This document shows, piece by piece, positions 12,481 through 25,222 of a DNA stretch of 64,000 nucleotides. Within the stretch, counting starts at the first letter, position 1, and every line of letters begins with the position of its first letter. The stretch lies in assembly GCA_008711295.1 (NCBI GenBank), contig VUYV01000037.1, positions 963,549 to 1,027,548 of the forward strand. The letters are read 5' to 3'. The notes below the pieces were generated by a model. The model searched no databases, was not told where the DNA came from, and was given only the letters and a program-made list of their open reading frames with translations. The position numbers and the translations under genes were made by a program. The stretch is from Anarhynchus alexandrinus (taxonomy: Eukaryota > Chordata > Aves > Charadriiformes > Charadriidae).

Positions 12481-14388
12481 CCCCCAATATATTAAGTACT
12501 GTACACTCAAAACAAGGCACCTTAAATCAAGCTGAATACATCTGAGTAGGTTTTAATCATCTAGATTTATCTTAGGTACACATAGTTTCTTTCACATTAA
12601 ATTGTAATATGAGCCATTTTGTACATATAAAAATATTAAAACATATTTTCTTCTCAAAATGACTAAAATGTGATAAAAGCCCACACAATACCTCCCTTGC
12701 TTTGATGTTTTCAAGAGAGTACCATATGGCTTGTCTGAATCCCCTCAACAAGAGGTTTCCTGAATTCAACACTAATTTGATTTGGCAACTCCTTCTTTAG
12801 AAAATGTAAATTCCCATAACATATTTTAAATTATATTCTATCTAACAAAACATTGCTTCCTTGTCATAAGTACAAGCAAGCTTTTACACATTTTTCATTT
12901 TCATCATAAAGGTAAATTCTTCATCTTCTAGAACTGGCAGTAGTGTTATTTTCAAACGTAGTATTTCTGCACATTATTAATAAAGTAATACTTTATATGT
13001 GCCTCAATGCCTCCCCTATATCTCACAATATTAGGCACTCAAAAGATCTGGAGTACGTGGTAATCACTTTCTTAAACAGCCGTGCAACCTAAGTAAGAAT
13101 GAAAAGCAAAGAAGGAGAAGAGCCTTATTGAAAACCCTTTTCTTCTACCGAGGCCAGGCACGCAGCATTTGGCAAGATGACTACTTTGAGTTGGGTTCTC
13201 CAGAGCCCTGCTAGAGAAGACCATTCTTCCTAGTACTTGTCTCACAGACCAACCAACGTAAGAAAATCAACAGCTAAAGGCTTTTCTGAAGAAATCAGCT
13301 TACGGGCCCAAATGAAATGCAGTAAAATATTCTGGTTTTGTCCTGGATTTCGCACCAGGCTGAAATCACTTCTTTATTTCTCAGGATGGATACAACAGCT
13401 ACAACAGAAATTGCTATTTAGTTACGCTTCAGAGAACAAAGTGGTTTGTCATCATAGGATGCTTCTTTACTCCTAAAAATAACTGGAATACAGTTAGTAT
13501 GATACACCTTCTTTAGAGCTGTGTTAGAGGCTTTTCTTTCCACCTAAGGAAAACGAACCTTTTGTGATTGTGCTGCTTATGGGTACCCCCACAGGAAGCC
13601 AATGGGTTAAGAACTTGACAGTTTCCATTAAAGTTCCACAGGGAAATAGATGATACTTACACCCAGAAGTGACGTGAAGCTGGGGGTGGGGGACGGGGAG
13701 AGGAAGATAGTTGAGAGAAAGGCTGAAAAACAACCTTAAATTGACAGGCTACCAGAGCATCCACCCTGCGGAGAAGTTTGCAAGGCTCCCAGGAGAAGAC
13801 AAGCTTCCACGGGAACCTCCACCAGCTTCATCTCCAAAGGACACACTGATGGGCATGAAGTCATGGAAAAAATAGCCATTATTAGCTCTACTGCCTCTCA
13901 TTTACCGAGTTACCTCTCTGTACCTCTGTTTTCTGAAGAGAAGGGTAACCTGGCACCAGCTGTCAGGTTGCACAGACGTAGCTCTCAGGGAGACACGCAC
14001 CCAGGAACGTCACCCTCAGTGTAATGGACAGGCGGCAGGAAGACAGAAGGGAGTATCACCCCCCTCCCCAGTATGTGAAGCAGTCATCCGGCTGTAACGA
14101 TCCTTAGCAGACATTGTGAGCTACGATTGGAGACCTGTTTTTCTACCCCCAGCTATTAAGCGACAAGACAGTGGTGGCAGAGGTATCACTTCATTAATGC
14201 TATTATTTGAAAAGCAGGAAAACAACAGGAAAAAAGGTCTTCCACCCCAGAGACGACGCTCAGGGAATTCAGAGGGTGCAGCAGATTTGCTGTATCAATG
14301 CAGAATCCTAACTAATTTTACAGAAGCAATTCTAATTAGGCAGGAAATGAAGAACAGTTCCTTTCAGGCTGGCTGAAAGAACAGTGGA

Positions 14389-14431
14389 TTGATTTAAATC
14401 AAATCACTGATTTTAATCATGGATTTAAATC
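14389..14431. repeat. Cluster of GATTTAAATC-type palindromes
   Basis: TTGATTTAAATCAA at 14,389-14,402 is a perfect 14-bp palindrome. TGATTTTAATCA (14,408-14,419) is a close variant, and GATTTAAATC (14,422-14,431) is a third, perfect 10-bp copy. A weaker half, TTGATTTAGCTCATCAA-like, follows at about 14,459-14,465. I recall similar GATTTAAATCA arrays in old, low-copy vertebrate repeats, but I cannot name a family with confidence. Confidence 0.6.
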
Positions 14432-17400
14432 AACCAAGCAGGACACCTTGATTTAGCTCATCAACTTTAATCTTGTACTTTTTACTTTTTTCCTAATGAA
14501 AGCTCATTCATTTTGTTAAGATAATGTAGGGAATTGTAAAAAGCACACACTTTATGTTAAAATGGATTAAAATTTTTATTCTCACTCGACATTGATGACT
14601 TGTGACTACAAAGCTTGAGCTAACTGGTTTTTTTAACAGAGTTAAAAAGCATCACTTTTAAAAATCATTCAAATTTAAAATCTCATACATGAAACACATT
14701 GTAAATTATCTAGAGATTGTAATAAATCTAGGCCTTGATAAATATGAAGGATTTCTGCTAAAACTTCTTCTAAAATTATTTAGGTAAAACACCCCGAACT
14801 TGCAATATCATAGACTTTAATCTATTTGTGTCGAAGAACATTAGAGCCCGGTAAAAGGTAATGCATTACGTTATTTAGGGACACCTGTCAACAGTATGAA
14901 TCCTGACAGTACTCAGCATTCTCTAAAAAAAAAAAAAGAAGCAAAAAGCTGTCAAGATATTAATGTGGCCTCCATTAATAAAAATAATAAAAAAAGGGGG
15001 AAAGCGTTGGTGCTGGGCTCATAACACTGAACTAGAGTACTTCAAATATGAGATATAAATCCTGACTAGATGCTACACAGAAAAAAAAAAAGCTTTATAA
15101 TGTATTGTGGGGAAAAATAATCCAAAGCAAGTGCCAGCAGAAAGGAAGAGGACTCGTACGGACAGTCCACGTGCTGGAAAAGACCCGGAGGGAACAGCAG
15201 AGCAGAGCGGATTTCATGTGTAGGTACTTGAAATACAACGTGGCAGCAGTGTAGGGAACAACGAAGTGTATTAATAAGAATGAAAAAAGGGACATTAAAA
15301 TGATTTAAGGGATGTTTCAGGAGAGTGGGCTGATAGACACATTATATGTGACACATGCGAGCATTACCAGCGTACCAGTGCATTAGTGTTTCATTCAATA
15401 TTGTTTCCTTTTTTCCTTTACTTAAAGCCTTGCCAGAGACAAAAGTTATCACAAAACACTCATTTTGAACCAACACACACCAAGTCAAACTTCTCCATAT
15501 AAAACTTTGCAAACCATATACTAAGTTACATGACTAGATACAAGACAGAAGTGCTCAAATCTTGTAGGCGAGTAATACCGCATTTTAATTGTACATACAA
15601 TTCTGACTGGTTTTGTTAGGGAAAAGTTCCCGATAAAAAATATCAACTCTTAATCCTTATGAGCTACTATTTAAATCTTCACCAGAGTGCTAAGGCTCTG
15701 CTAAAAATGAGCAGTGGAAAGACGGTGACGCTTTATTCATTAGTCCTTCCCTCGGCAGGCATTCAAAGCAGCAGCCTCAGAGCTGCTTATTTCCATGTCA
15801 ATGTCTTAAGCGCCTTTCCCTACTCCCCTTAGCCCTGCAAAGCTTTGACAGAGAGCTGGGGATGGAGCCCATCCCAAAGCATTTCGAGCCAAAGCAAACC
15901 TAAACAAAACTTACAATTCCCCCCCCCCTCAAGATTAAGTATGTTCGATTTGCTCAGCCATATTCCACCTCAGCAATCTCTCAGGATAATTTTTCCCCTT
16001 TTACTGTTTTTTGAATAAGAAAAGATTTACATTTGAATTTGAAATGTTAAGATAACTTTGTGGTACTTTTCCTTACAAACTATGGGAACCCGAAGCACAA
16101 AGTGGCAATCTGCGAACCAAGACAGATGCAGTGATTCTGCTTTTTTGCCTTTTTTTTTTCTTTTGACACACAAAAGAAAAGAAGGACTTTCTAAACACCA
16201 CTTGAAAGCACACAAGTGATGAGAACAGTCAATCCAGAAGGAACATTCAGAAGAAAAAAATCCAAGCTACAGTGGGTAAACCATGAAGATTTAACAAAAA
16301 CTCCAGATTGTTGGCCTTCGGCGTACATGTGTCAAATAAAGTACAGCCTAAACAGCAATGCGGAATTTCTTCTGCTTTACGATTAGGAGCTTCAGCTATT
16401 TAGTTTTGTGTATTTGCTTGGGAGATGATTTTCTGAGGGCCAAGCTACATAATCTACGCACTAGCGGGACTCTAGGTAATTGAAGTTATCTACTTGCAGC
16501 TCCAAGAGGTTAATAGAAGAACACAGCTGCGGATTGATTTGTTGGGTACCACGGCCTTGGAGGGTTGAAGACTATACTGACGTGCAACAGAGAAGCTTTG
16601 CAACATATGGAATAGGTCCACCGTTCACATAACAACAACGTGTAACTGTGGCAAAAGAAACACTCTCCAAAATCACGGGTGTGATGCCAGTTAAGAGTGA
16701 ACACGGTGGCACCAGGAGATAAAATAAGCTGTGTTAACTACTAGCAGTGCTAGTGTATTAGTCTCTAAGTGTCTTTTGCACAGTATCTCCTCTCCCCTGC
16801 ATCCCAGTAGGGTTACGTGTTCTCCAGACATGTTTTTGAATGCTGGATTGGTTTATGTCACCCCCCAAAGTTATAAACCAAGTCCATGTAATTTGGTATG
16901 GATCATTCAACCTTGGTTTCCCCTTCCAGAAGAAGGGAGAGAGCAAGGACGGAAAAGCTCTGTCAATGTCAGCACTTCACTTTCTCCTCTCAGTCTTCAC
17001 ACCTGCATCTTTTAAAATTACATGTTTCAGTTGAAAGTAAATACTCAATGCATTCAAAATCTTGAAAAAACCCCACATACTATCTGTCCTAAGAAAGCTT
17101 CCATAAATCACACTATTCGAGCAGGACAATGAATCTGGTTCAAATGCTATTTCTCAGGGCACTGAAGACACCTCGTGAGATACTCTATCATCTCATCTTA
17201 AACACAAATTTATCATACAAACAAGTTAAAAAAAACCCATCAGAATGCATACCTACACCGCTTACAAACCTCAGCCTGGTCAAGCTCCTCTGACAGTAGG
17301 AAAGCTGCACAGTCTTATAGCTGATGAATGAAGCTTTTAATTCATGTGTTTATGTTTTTGAAAATCATTAACCTCGCTAAAATTATCTACTAAAGAGAAA

Positions 17401-18275
17401 AAACATCAAACCTTTTGGTAACCAATGAACACCTGAAAGATAAAGAGCCTCTACTAAGTACAGTAATAGCTATTCCAGCTGGTTTTAGCTTATCTAGCTG
17501 GATACACCTATGCTAGCTGCTGTAGTCGATGCAAACCAAGGACAGACTTTTCCCCCTTTTCCATCACAGTCACAACTGCTACGCGTAGTCACTTATCACA
17601 ACAGAAACATGCTTAGGAATAATTACTAAAAAACACCTTACTCTGTACTTTTCACCAGATATTACTTTGCAGATCAATTCAAAGCATAAAAGCTAATGAT
17701 AAGACAAACCACGGACATAGATGTTTTCTCTCTGGAAGGACACTTGACCTGGTTTCCTGCCTCTTCCTTATTTCTTCTATTCATCCATCAAAGAAACAAA
17801 CCCACTCGTGTCTTCTGGATACAGCCACTGGAGCGGAATGAAGTGTATATTATCAAGCAGCCTTTTGGCTCTGTCATATTCAAAGGAGCAATATGCTAAG
17901 GATAACACTCGTACAGATTTTCTTTTCTACCTAACTTAACGTTGTAATTTTAATGAAGAACACATTTAAACAGGTATCTTCAGTCCTGTGGCTCTTTAAT
18001 CCTAGGTAAATTATTTTTTTTTAAATGTCTGCATGTTTATGCATGAAAACCTGAATCTAACAAAAATAAAGCCTTCTGCATAATTCTTTCCTGAGAATTA
18101 TGGTTCATCACCTTAACTTGTGGTTTATCTTTCACCAAACACAGAATGCATCGTTTCTTATCTTCATTCTTTACACAGGATATGCCATCTTAAATAGTTT
18201 ACATTCTCCTGTGATAACAGTTGCTTCTAAACAAGCGGATAAAATTATTTCAATTTATAACCGATTTTGCTGGTT

Positions 18276-18358
18276 AAAAAAAAAAAAAAACAAAAAAAAA
18301 AAATAGTAAAAAAAAAAAAATAAATTAAAAAAAAAAAAACAACATAAAAGAAAATTCA
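18276..18358. repeat. A-rich tract of about 83 bp
   Basis: Four long A runs are broken only by single C, TAGT, TAAATT and CAACAT interruptions. It could be a simple repeat or a decayed poly(A) tail. CR1 elements do not leave poly(A) tails, so a tail would imply another source. The preceding few hundred bases show no recognisable transcript. Confidence 0.8.
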
Positions 18359-20742
18359 AGTAGAGCTTATTAGCATTACACTGAATATTTTAGGCCAAAT
18401 ACTAGATATTTGATAGTTGATTTTTGCATAAAGAAAAATATTTTTAATTATAAGTTTTACACATTCAGTTTTAAAATAAATGCAAGTGTAATCTTTTTTA
18501 ATATTGAAGTTCTAGCTATCATCTTTCTGGAGGGATAACTTTAAAATTTATGTCTGGTATGAGCTGGAGTCAACATACCTGGTTTTAAAATAAAGTTACA
18601 GTGCAAATAATAGGTTCAACATTTCACGGATATATATGATATACTCCCAGATTTTGAGTGATTTAAATATACATGCCATTAAGTGTACTCTTCCTGCCCT
18701 GGTTACAAAATGTTATAAGCTTACTATCCTGAAAAAAATAGTGTTGCAAAGACTTGAAAATTTAAATTTTGGCGTAATTCAGTACTTGTGGGCTGGAAAC
18801 CTAACAGCACTTATGTGTATTCTGTAACTTGCTTTTGCTACTGTTGAAAAAGCACATTTGTGACCAGGTTGTGACTTTTGCCCTCCCTGCCACCAGTGTA
18901 AAACAAGAGAAGGGATCCAATTCAGCTGTTCCAGGGCAACCAGCTTGGCAAGTGAGTTTTCTGATTTATGCAGAACTTTATGCAATTCTGCAGAACCCTA
19001 CATATAACTAAGCAGAGGCCTATAAAGATGTCAAATCTTTGATCTATTAGGATTCAGTCATTACTCTTTCAGCTACAAATTCCAGTAAGGTATCACGGAA
19101 GGAGGAATAAAATAATATGAAAGATTCAAACCAGAAGATGAAGATGAGACTCATCAAAATATTAGATAGAGAGTTTATATTTAGGCTTTCTGGAAAGAGA
19201 AAATGGATTAAATGTAGGGTATGTATGTACTTACACACCTGTTTATGTGTATATGCGATCACACTATAAATATGAACTGATTTCACTGGAAAATTTCCTT
19301 TTCTATCTTACACTCACATACTACTGAAGCTTCAAATACAATTAAAAAAAAAGGGAACAGGTTAGTGAACTCATTACAATTTCTTGAGATTTCAGCCTTC
19401 AAGTTGCCCCTTTAAATGCATGAAGAGAGATGAAACGCAATAGTTGTGGCTTCAGGTTCTGATCTCAGTTGCAGCTGTATAAATTGCTGAAATTTAAGAG
19501 TTATTCCAGATCCGTACTACAGCAACTGACTCCACATTTTGAACGTCATCATGTACATTTTTAAAATCGTAGTGGACAATTTTGTTATGGCCACCAAAAC
19601 AAGACATTAAAAGCCAATCATTTTGAATCCATACGTCCTTGGCTCCCTCCCTGCTCATGCCAGTGAACCCCCCGCAGCATTATCTTCCATGGTCTTTCTA
19701 AATTAATTCTCTTAAGCACCAGTCCGTCTTCATGTAAAGCAGGGAGCAAGACTTTACATAAGCTGAATACCTTAATCTGAAAGATTTATTGCTAGGAAAA
19801 TTATACATTCTATATCTAGGCTAACAAGCAGAGTACCAACAGAAAGCCACAACCGATCTGTGAATATTACAGAAAGGAAGGTCTTTTGGCTACAGACCTA
19901 AACCAGGAACAAGAACAAACATTCTTGTTCTGATACCAAAAAACAAATCATTGTGCATGCAGCACTTGGAGCAAAATGCTTTCAAAATATTTTTCTTTTT
20001 AAAACCAACTCTGTAGTATTTTGTGATTAAATAATAATACATTCTATTAAAAAATCATTATTCTGTTAGCAGAGTAAAATGATCTAACACTTGATTACTG
20101 GTGCATGCACGTCAGGTTTTCATGAAATATCTAGTTTTAAACTCTGCTACGTTAAACACAGGTTGTATACTCGACAAATGATGACAAACTATTCTGGCAT
20201 AAAGGCAAATGCTTGTATTTCATTAACGTAAAACAATTGAAGTATTTTCTATATCATTAGAGTTTTAGTATAAAGGACACAATAAAACCAACTCATAACA
20301 AACCATGCATAAAGTAGTCCCAAGTCAACATGCAGAAACCATCACATCCCCAAAATTAAAAGCTTAGGAGTAGTAGTAGAATGGTGACACTCATGGTGCA
20401 TCACAAAAATGGAGGAGAAATAAGAAAATAAAAATAAAGGAAGTCTTGTGTGAGAAGTCATGTTTTAATCGGGTTAGGAAAACGGTGAAGCTCCTCAACA
20501 GGGAATCTCCGCACTAAGTTTAAGAAAATAACTTTTTAATTCCTAGCCATGAAGAGTTTGAGACTGCTCAGTACTTCTACCTAACGTAGTCACCTGTGCC
20601 TTAGGCCTGTCTGCTTTTAACCGCACACGCTTCAGATGCTGTGCGTGTCATCTGGGGAAGTTTCCAGTTCAGAGAACAGCTCTTTATACAGCACTCTAGG
20701 CTCGTCTGAGTGTAGCTCAATGGTTAAGACTCAAGATCTTCC

Positions 20743-20789
20743 CTCACAGCTTGCCTGCTATGCTCACAGCTTGCCTACTATGCTCATAG
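20743..20789. repeat. 20-bp minisatellite, about 2.3 copies
   Basis: CTCACAGCTTGCCTGCTATG (20,743-20,762) is followed directly by a copy with one change, G to A (20,763-20,782), and then by a partial third copy beginning CTCATAG. Confidence 0.9.
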
Positions 20790-23700
20790 TTCTTCCTACC
20801 CACAGGGGTTTTAGTTACCCAAACAACATATGGAATTAAAAGATTACTAAGCTATATAAGGAAAATTTAAAAAAAAAACCAACCAACCAACACAAAAACC
20901 ACCAAACTCCCAGTCCTAAGTATTTTACAGTAAGAAATATAGGTAAACCAAGACACAACCAATTCTTACAGATCGTGAAACAGGGTGGACCCATCCCATA
21001 ACATCCCTGAAGATCAAAATGAACTCCAAAACAGGCTGGTTTTAAAACATAATGCCTACCTAAACTTATACAATAAATAATTTGCTAATGCCCACATGCT
21101 TTGGGAATAAAAGAAGTCTTAACAAACAAATGCATTTTTGCCCAAAGGTGTCTCCTGCCTTCAGTCTTCACCAAGAAACTCACACGACACTCTCCGTTCA
21201 GCCCCTTTCAGATTAACGAATTACTTGTTTCACAACAAACTAAGAGAGATATAAGTGATTTTGTTGACTTTTGCTAAAACAGGCCAACACATTCATGTTT
21301 AAGATGGAACGAGGCAGGAAGCAATGTCAGAGGCCCAGGTCCACCAAGGCACATGAAATTTTACCCAACCCTTTGTTACTGGATTACAGCACCAGTGCTC
21401 CTTGGGCTGATTTGTATTTCCACTCGAGGGATATATACTACAGGAGTAGCTGCCTCTGAAGTAACCACATAACATGCTATTTAATCCAGCTTCTAATGGG
21501 TATTGCAAAATAACCTCCTGCCAATGCACGGTTAGTATAAAAATTCACCAATTTCCACAGAAAAATCCGAAATTGGTCTGATAATGACAACTCTGCGAGA
21601 CTTTTTTGTGTGTTTATGACATGTCAGCATTATATATCTGGGGAATAAATAAACTGAACAAACACAGTAATAATTTACTGAGTGATTCTTTAAGTCATTC
21701 CATAGGTATTGTAAGTTGAAATATGATTTTCTAAATGGCTTCTGAGACTCTAACCTCTAGCTTTAATCGCAATCAGTAACAAAAAAATTGCTATAATTTG
21801 GGGCCCAACTGTGAAAACAAAAAGCCATTTTCTGTTTTGGAAAAACAGAACAGATTTTGCTTTCATCTCATTCTTCATGGAACATGAGGTGGGAAGAAGC
21901 AGCTTTAAACTGCTGTTTGTAAGTGTCACTTGGAGACACGGCTACTTAGAAAATTAAACCCATAATACATTATATTACAAACGCAATTCCAGGTCTCCTA
22001 GGTATTAACCTCCTGTTCTAAACACAATTTAACTTGACTGGGCTGCCTGTCACAAAACTACAGAAAGCAAGATTTTGTAACTTTTCCACTAAAGCACGTT
22101 GATCAGTTCTTCTAACAATTTATTGCTATTCCACTTATACATAAAATCACTGTGTGCAAATATTAGAATTACTCCTCTTCAGTTGCTCTTGTATTTTCTG
22201 TTCAAAAATTATGTGACAGCAAAAAGCAGTCAGCAGAGTAAGCATTAAAACACACACATAATCTACGTGATTTTATAGAGATGTCAGCATATTTTTTTAT
22301 CTGTTATTACAGATTTGCAATTTTTCACACTGCTCAGATAAAAGACACTACAATTTCTCTCTGCATTTCAAATGTTGGCATTTTTGGGACTTCTATTATA
22401 GCGGCACGAAGCACCTGGAAGGCTCAGCCTCCACCGTACCAGGCGCTACACCACTTCTGGAGGCAAACTGCCACAAGCACCTTGCAAAACAAGCAAACAG
22501 CAGAGGGAGAAGATGAAAGGTAAACCGTTTCTTCTTCCATCTCTCCTCCCCACACCCTCCCCGCCCTAAAAGTAGCTGTGGAAAGCAGGATCCAGTGAGC
22601 AGACAGACAACCAATCTGCCTTCGAAGTGCGGAGCTGGGACGGGCATGCCATGCGCCACTGCTACCAGGCTCTTGGGTTTGCCAAGAGACCTTGCATCGC
22701 GCGCATGTCATTGCAGAACAGGTCACACCTGCTTCTCACAAGGAGTCTCACCTGTAGACAGGAAGCTGGAAACCTCACTCTAAAATGGTCTTCCTCAAGC
22801 CAAGGCATGAAATTGTGGAAAAGGGCAGACCCGCCTTTTAAAAGGGGTTGAAGACTGAAATCACCTTCTCCAACAAGATTGACCCAGGAATTCAATTCTA
22901 AATATGCCGTTTCAGTGGTACCTTGGTTGGTTTGTTTTAAGTGGTGAAAAGGCATCTTGAGGGAGATGGGAAGGGGTAAAAGGCCAGGACAGCTTTCTCC
23001 CTAGGGACAGCACATTTCACAGGTTCAAGAGAAAATGTGTTATGTTCAGGGCTTGCGGCCACAAGCTCTGTGACAGGGCAGAGGCTGGCTCTGGAGGAGT
23101 CCTGTCAGACAAAACAGACACCAAGAGCAGTAGCTATTTCATGCCTCTCTAGGTCCGGCTTACACAAATGACACCTCCCCGTAAGGTCTCCTGTTTGCAA
23201 ACCCCCATGGATGCTCCCACCAAGGGCTGCTGAAGCACAAAGCATTAGGAAGGATGCACAATCTGCACCCTTTGGTGCAGGATGATCAACCATAAGCAAG
23301 TGATTCAACAGAATACCCAGTGACGTACTGTACTGCTCTACGGGTCTGAACACTTACCACAGGTACCTGTGCTATTTTTAGGCCACATTCGTCTCAACTT
23401 TATGCTTTCAGTCTGAAAAGCGTACAAAAAGGGAAGCATAGTTGGTAAAGCTGTTCCTAGACAATAACTTTATTATTTTTTAATAGAAATAAGAAAAAGT
23501 AGCAGAAATTACAGAACAGTAAGCCTTAATAAGCCACAGATATATTTTAATTCAGTTAATCATTAACAAATAATATTTATAAATCAGACTCCTTCTCAAA
23601 ATCGTTAATTCAATCAGAGATGTATTTCTGTACGAGCATGACAGCACAGCCATTAACATAAATTTAGAGAGTCAGTATTGCTTTTTGGGTGATCAAAGTG

Positions 23701-25103
23701 ACATATAATGGAGAAATCTGATTTCCTGAAGTTGCCCCTCCATCACACTCTGAGAAGATATTCAGATCAGCATCCCAAGGTTAAACACAACCAATTGCAC
23801 AGCTACTTATGACTCTACACAACCTAACAATTCTGTTGTCATGGTTAAGTGATATTCTGCAATCTGGTGCAAACCCACAGAATCCTCTATTAACTATATT
23901 AAAATTGCAATTAATATATTTAGAGATAGAAAAAAAATACAAACAAAAAAACCCCAAATCCATCCCAACTCAGAAAATTCAAAGCTGCAAGTTGTCAAAG
24001 TAAACAAATACACAATTTTTTTTACTATCTGAAGATATCTCAGGATCCTAGAAGGACAGAAAACAAAACCCTTCTACACATTTAGAAATAACATTTTTCG
24101 AATCAGAACTTTTGAACAAGGATTTGTAATAAGATATTTAAAATGTAGTTTAACCTCCGTTGTGGATTTCTTCAGCTTGCTCCAGGAATTTAGGCCCCTC
24201 ATCTTCGAAAACAAGGCAAACAGAGCCAGCTGAAGAGCACAGGCCCTTTGGTGTATGTCAAACAGACACATGTGCTGTAAATTAAGAGCATTCTCCCCAG
24301 CTTTTGAAAGGTGCCATCAGGCAACTCCCCATCCACAAGACAAGTTGCTGATAGCTACAATCCCCACACTTCCCTCACTGTTCCTTTTTTTCCTGCCCAG
24401 TTGCAGGAGACTGTAGAGCGCCAAGTGTTCCCTCTTTGTGTACATAAAATAAAAGTTCAGGATATAACTCAGCCTGCATTTCCCCAGCTGAAAACTAACC
24501 TGAATTGGACTCATCTCCATCTGGAAGCAACACATGGTAAGACATTACAGGGGAAAAAAACCTCACAGGGGACTCATCACAGACCCAACCCGTGTGCTTT
24601 TTCACTAACATCAGTCTCCCCACATAATCTCACTGCTCTAAAAATGGAGTGTTACAAAGGTAAGCTGTATAAATACATATTTTTTTTTGCTGTTAAACAG
24701 GCCTGAGGTCCTCCATGTCATATTAAACAGCCTTATAGTCTAAAGCCCATCGCACAATTTTAAAAGGAACAAAGTAATAAATTATTTCTTTACTCCACTT
24801 AGCTGTATTTGTTGTCATGTCTGCCAGGAGCTCCATTAATGTTCCCAGTGCTCCTTTGGTTTTCCACTTGTTGCTTGCAGGCTTAAAACACTAATCAGTA
24901 ATGTGCTCCAAAAAGCTATCTCTTGCCAAGCACAGAAGCAGTGCTTCCCGTTCTTCGGGTGTGCATCACTTACAACTTGGTTTTATGCTAAGGTTTTTGG
25001 AAGAGGTGGGAATACAAAGAAGCATGAGCAGTTAGTTAAAAATACGTCTTTAGGATTAGCCAGCTCTGGGTGGATACACACCCATCGTACACCTGAAGAT
25101 ACT

Positions 25104-25222
25104 GTAGAATCACAGACTCATAGAAAAGTCTGGGTTGAAGGGGGTTTTGGAGATCATCTAGCCCAACCTTCTGTTCAAAGGAGGGCCCAGATCATAGCTC
25201 TGTCAAGCCAATTCTTAAATAT
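25104..25222 (-). mobile_element. CR1 LINE, degraded 3' fragment
   Basis: The order AGAATCACAG, GGTTGAAGG, GAGATCATCTAGCCCAACC, TTCAAAGGAGGG and CTCTGTCAAGCCA matches the antisense of a CR1 3' end in an older subfamily (usual blocks: terminal repeat, GGTTGGAAGGG, AGATCATCTAGTCCAAC, CTCAAAGCAGGG, TTGTCAAGTC). Divergence is clearly greater than in the copy at 11.6 kb. It is truncated after about 120 bases and keeps no coding sequence. Confidence 0.85.

Larger units (their letters stand above)
12481..25103. other. Non-coding sequence without recognisable gene
   Basis: About 12.6 kb of AT-rich DNA. It contains the palindrome cluster at 14.4 kb, poly-A runs near 14,925 and 15,081, a C10 run at 15,919-15,928, the A-rich tract at 18,276-18,358, a CAAC-type low-complexity patch near 20,870-20,910 and the 20-bp tandem repeat at 20,743. 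No transposon beyond these is recognised. Two open segments bounded by good splice-site matches (22,402-22,519 and 24,401-24,536, plus strand) are discussed as findings, not annotated as exons. Confidence 0.55.

Noticed and set aside
12060..12495. Plus-strand open frames of 134 and 115 codons
   Set aside because: They are antisense shadows of the minus-strand CR1 reverse transcriptase relic.
17480..17530. TTATCTAGCTGGATAC as a possible miR-9-like hairpin
   Set aside because: The seed does not match, and no stem of precursor length forms with the flanks.
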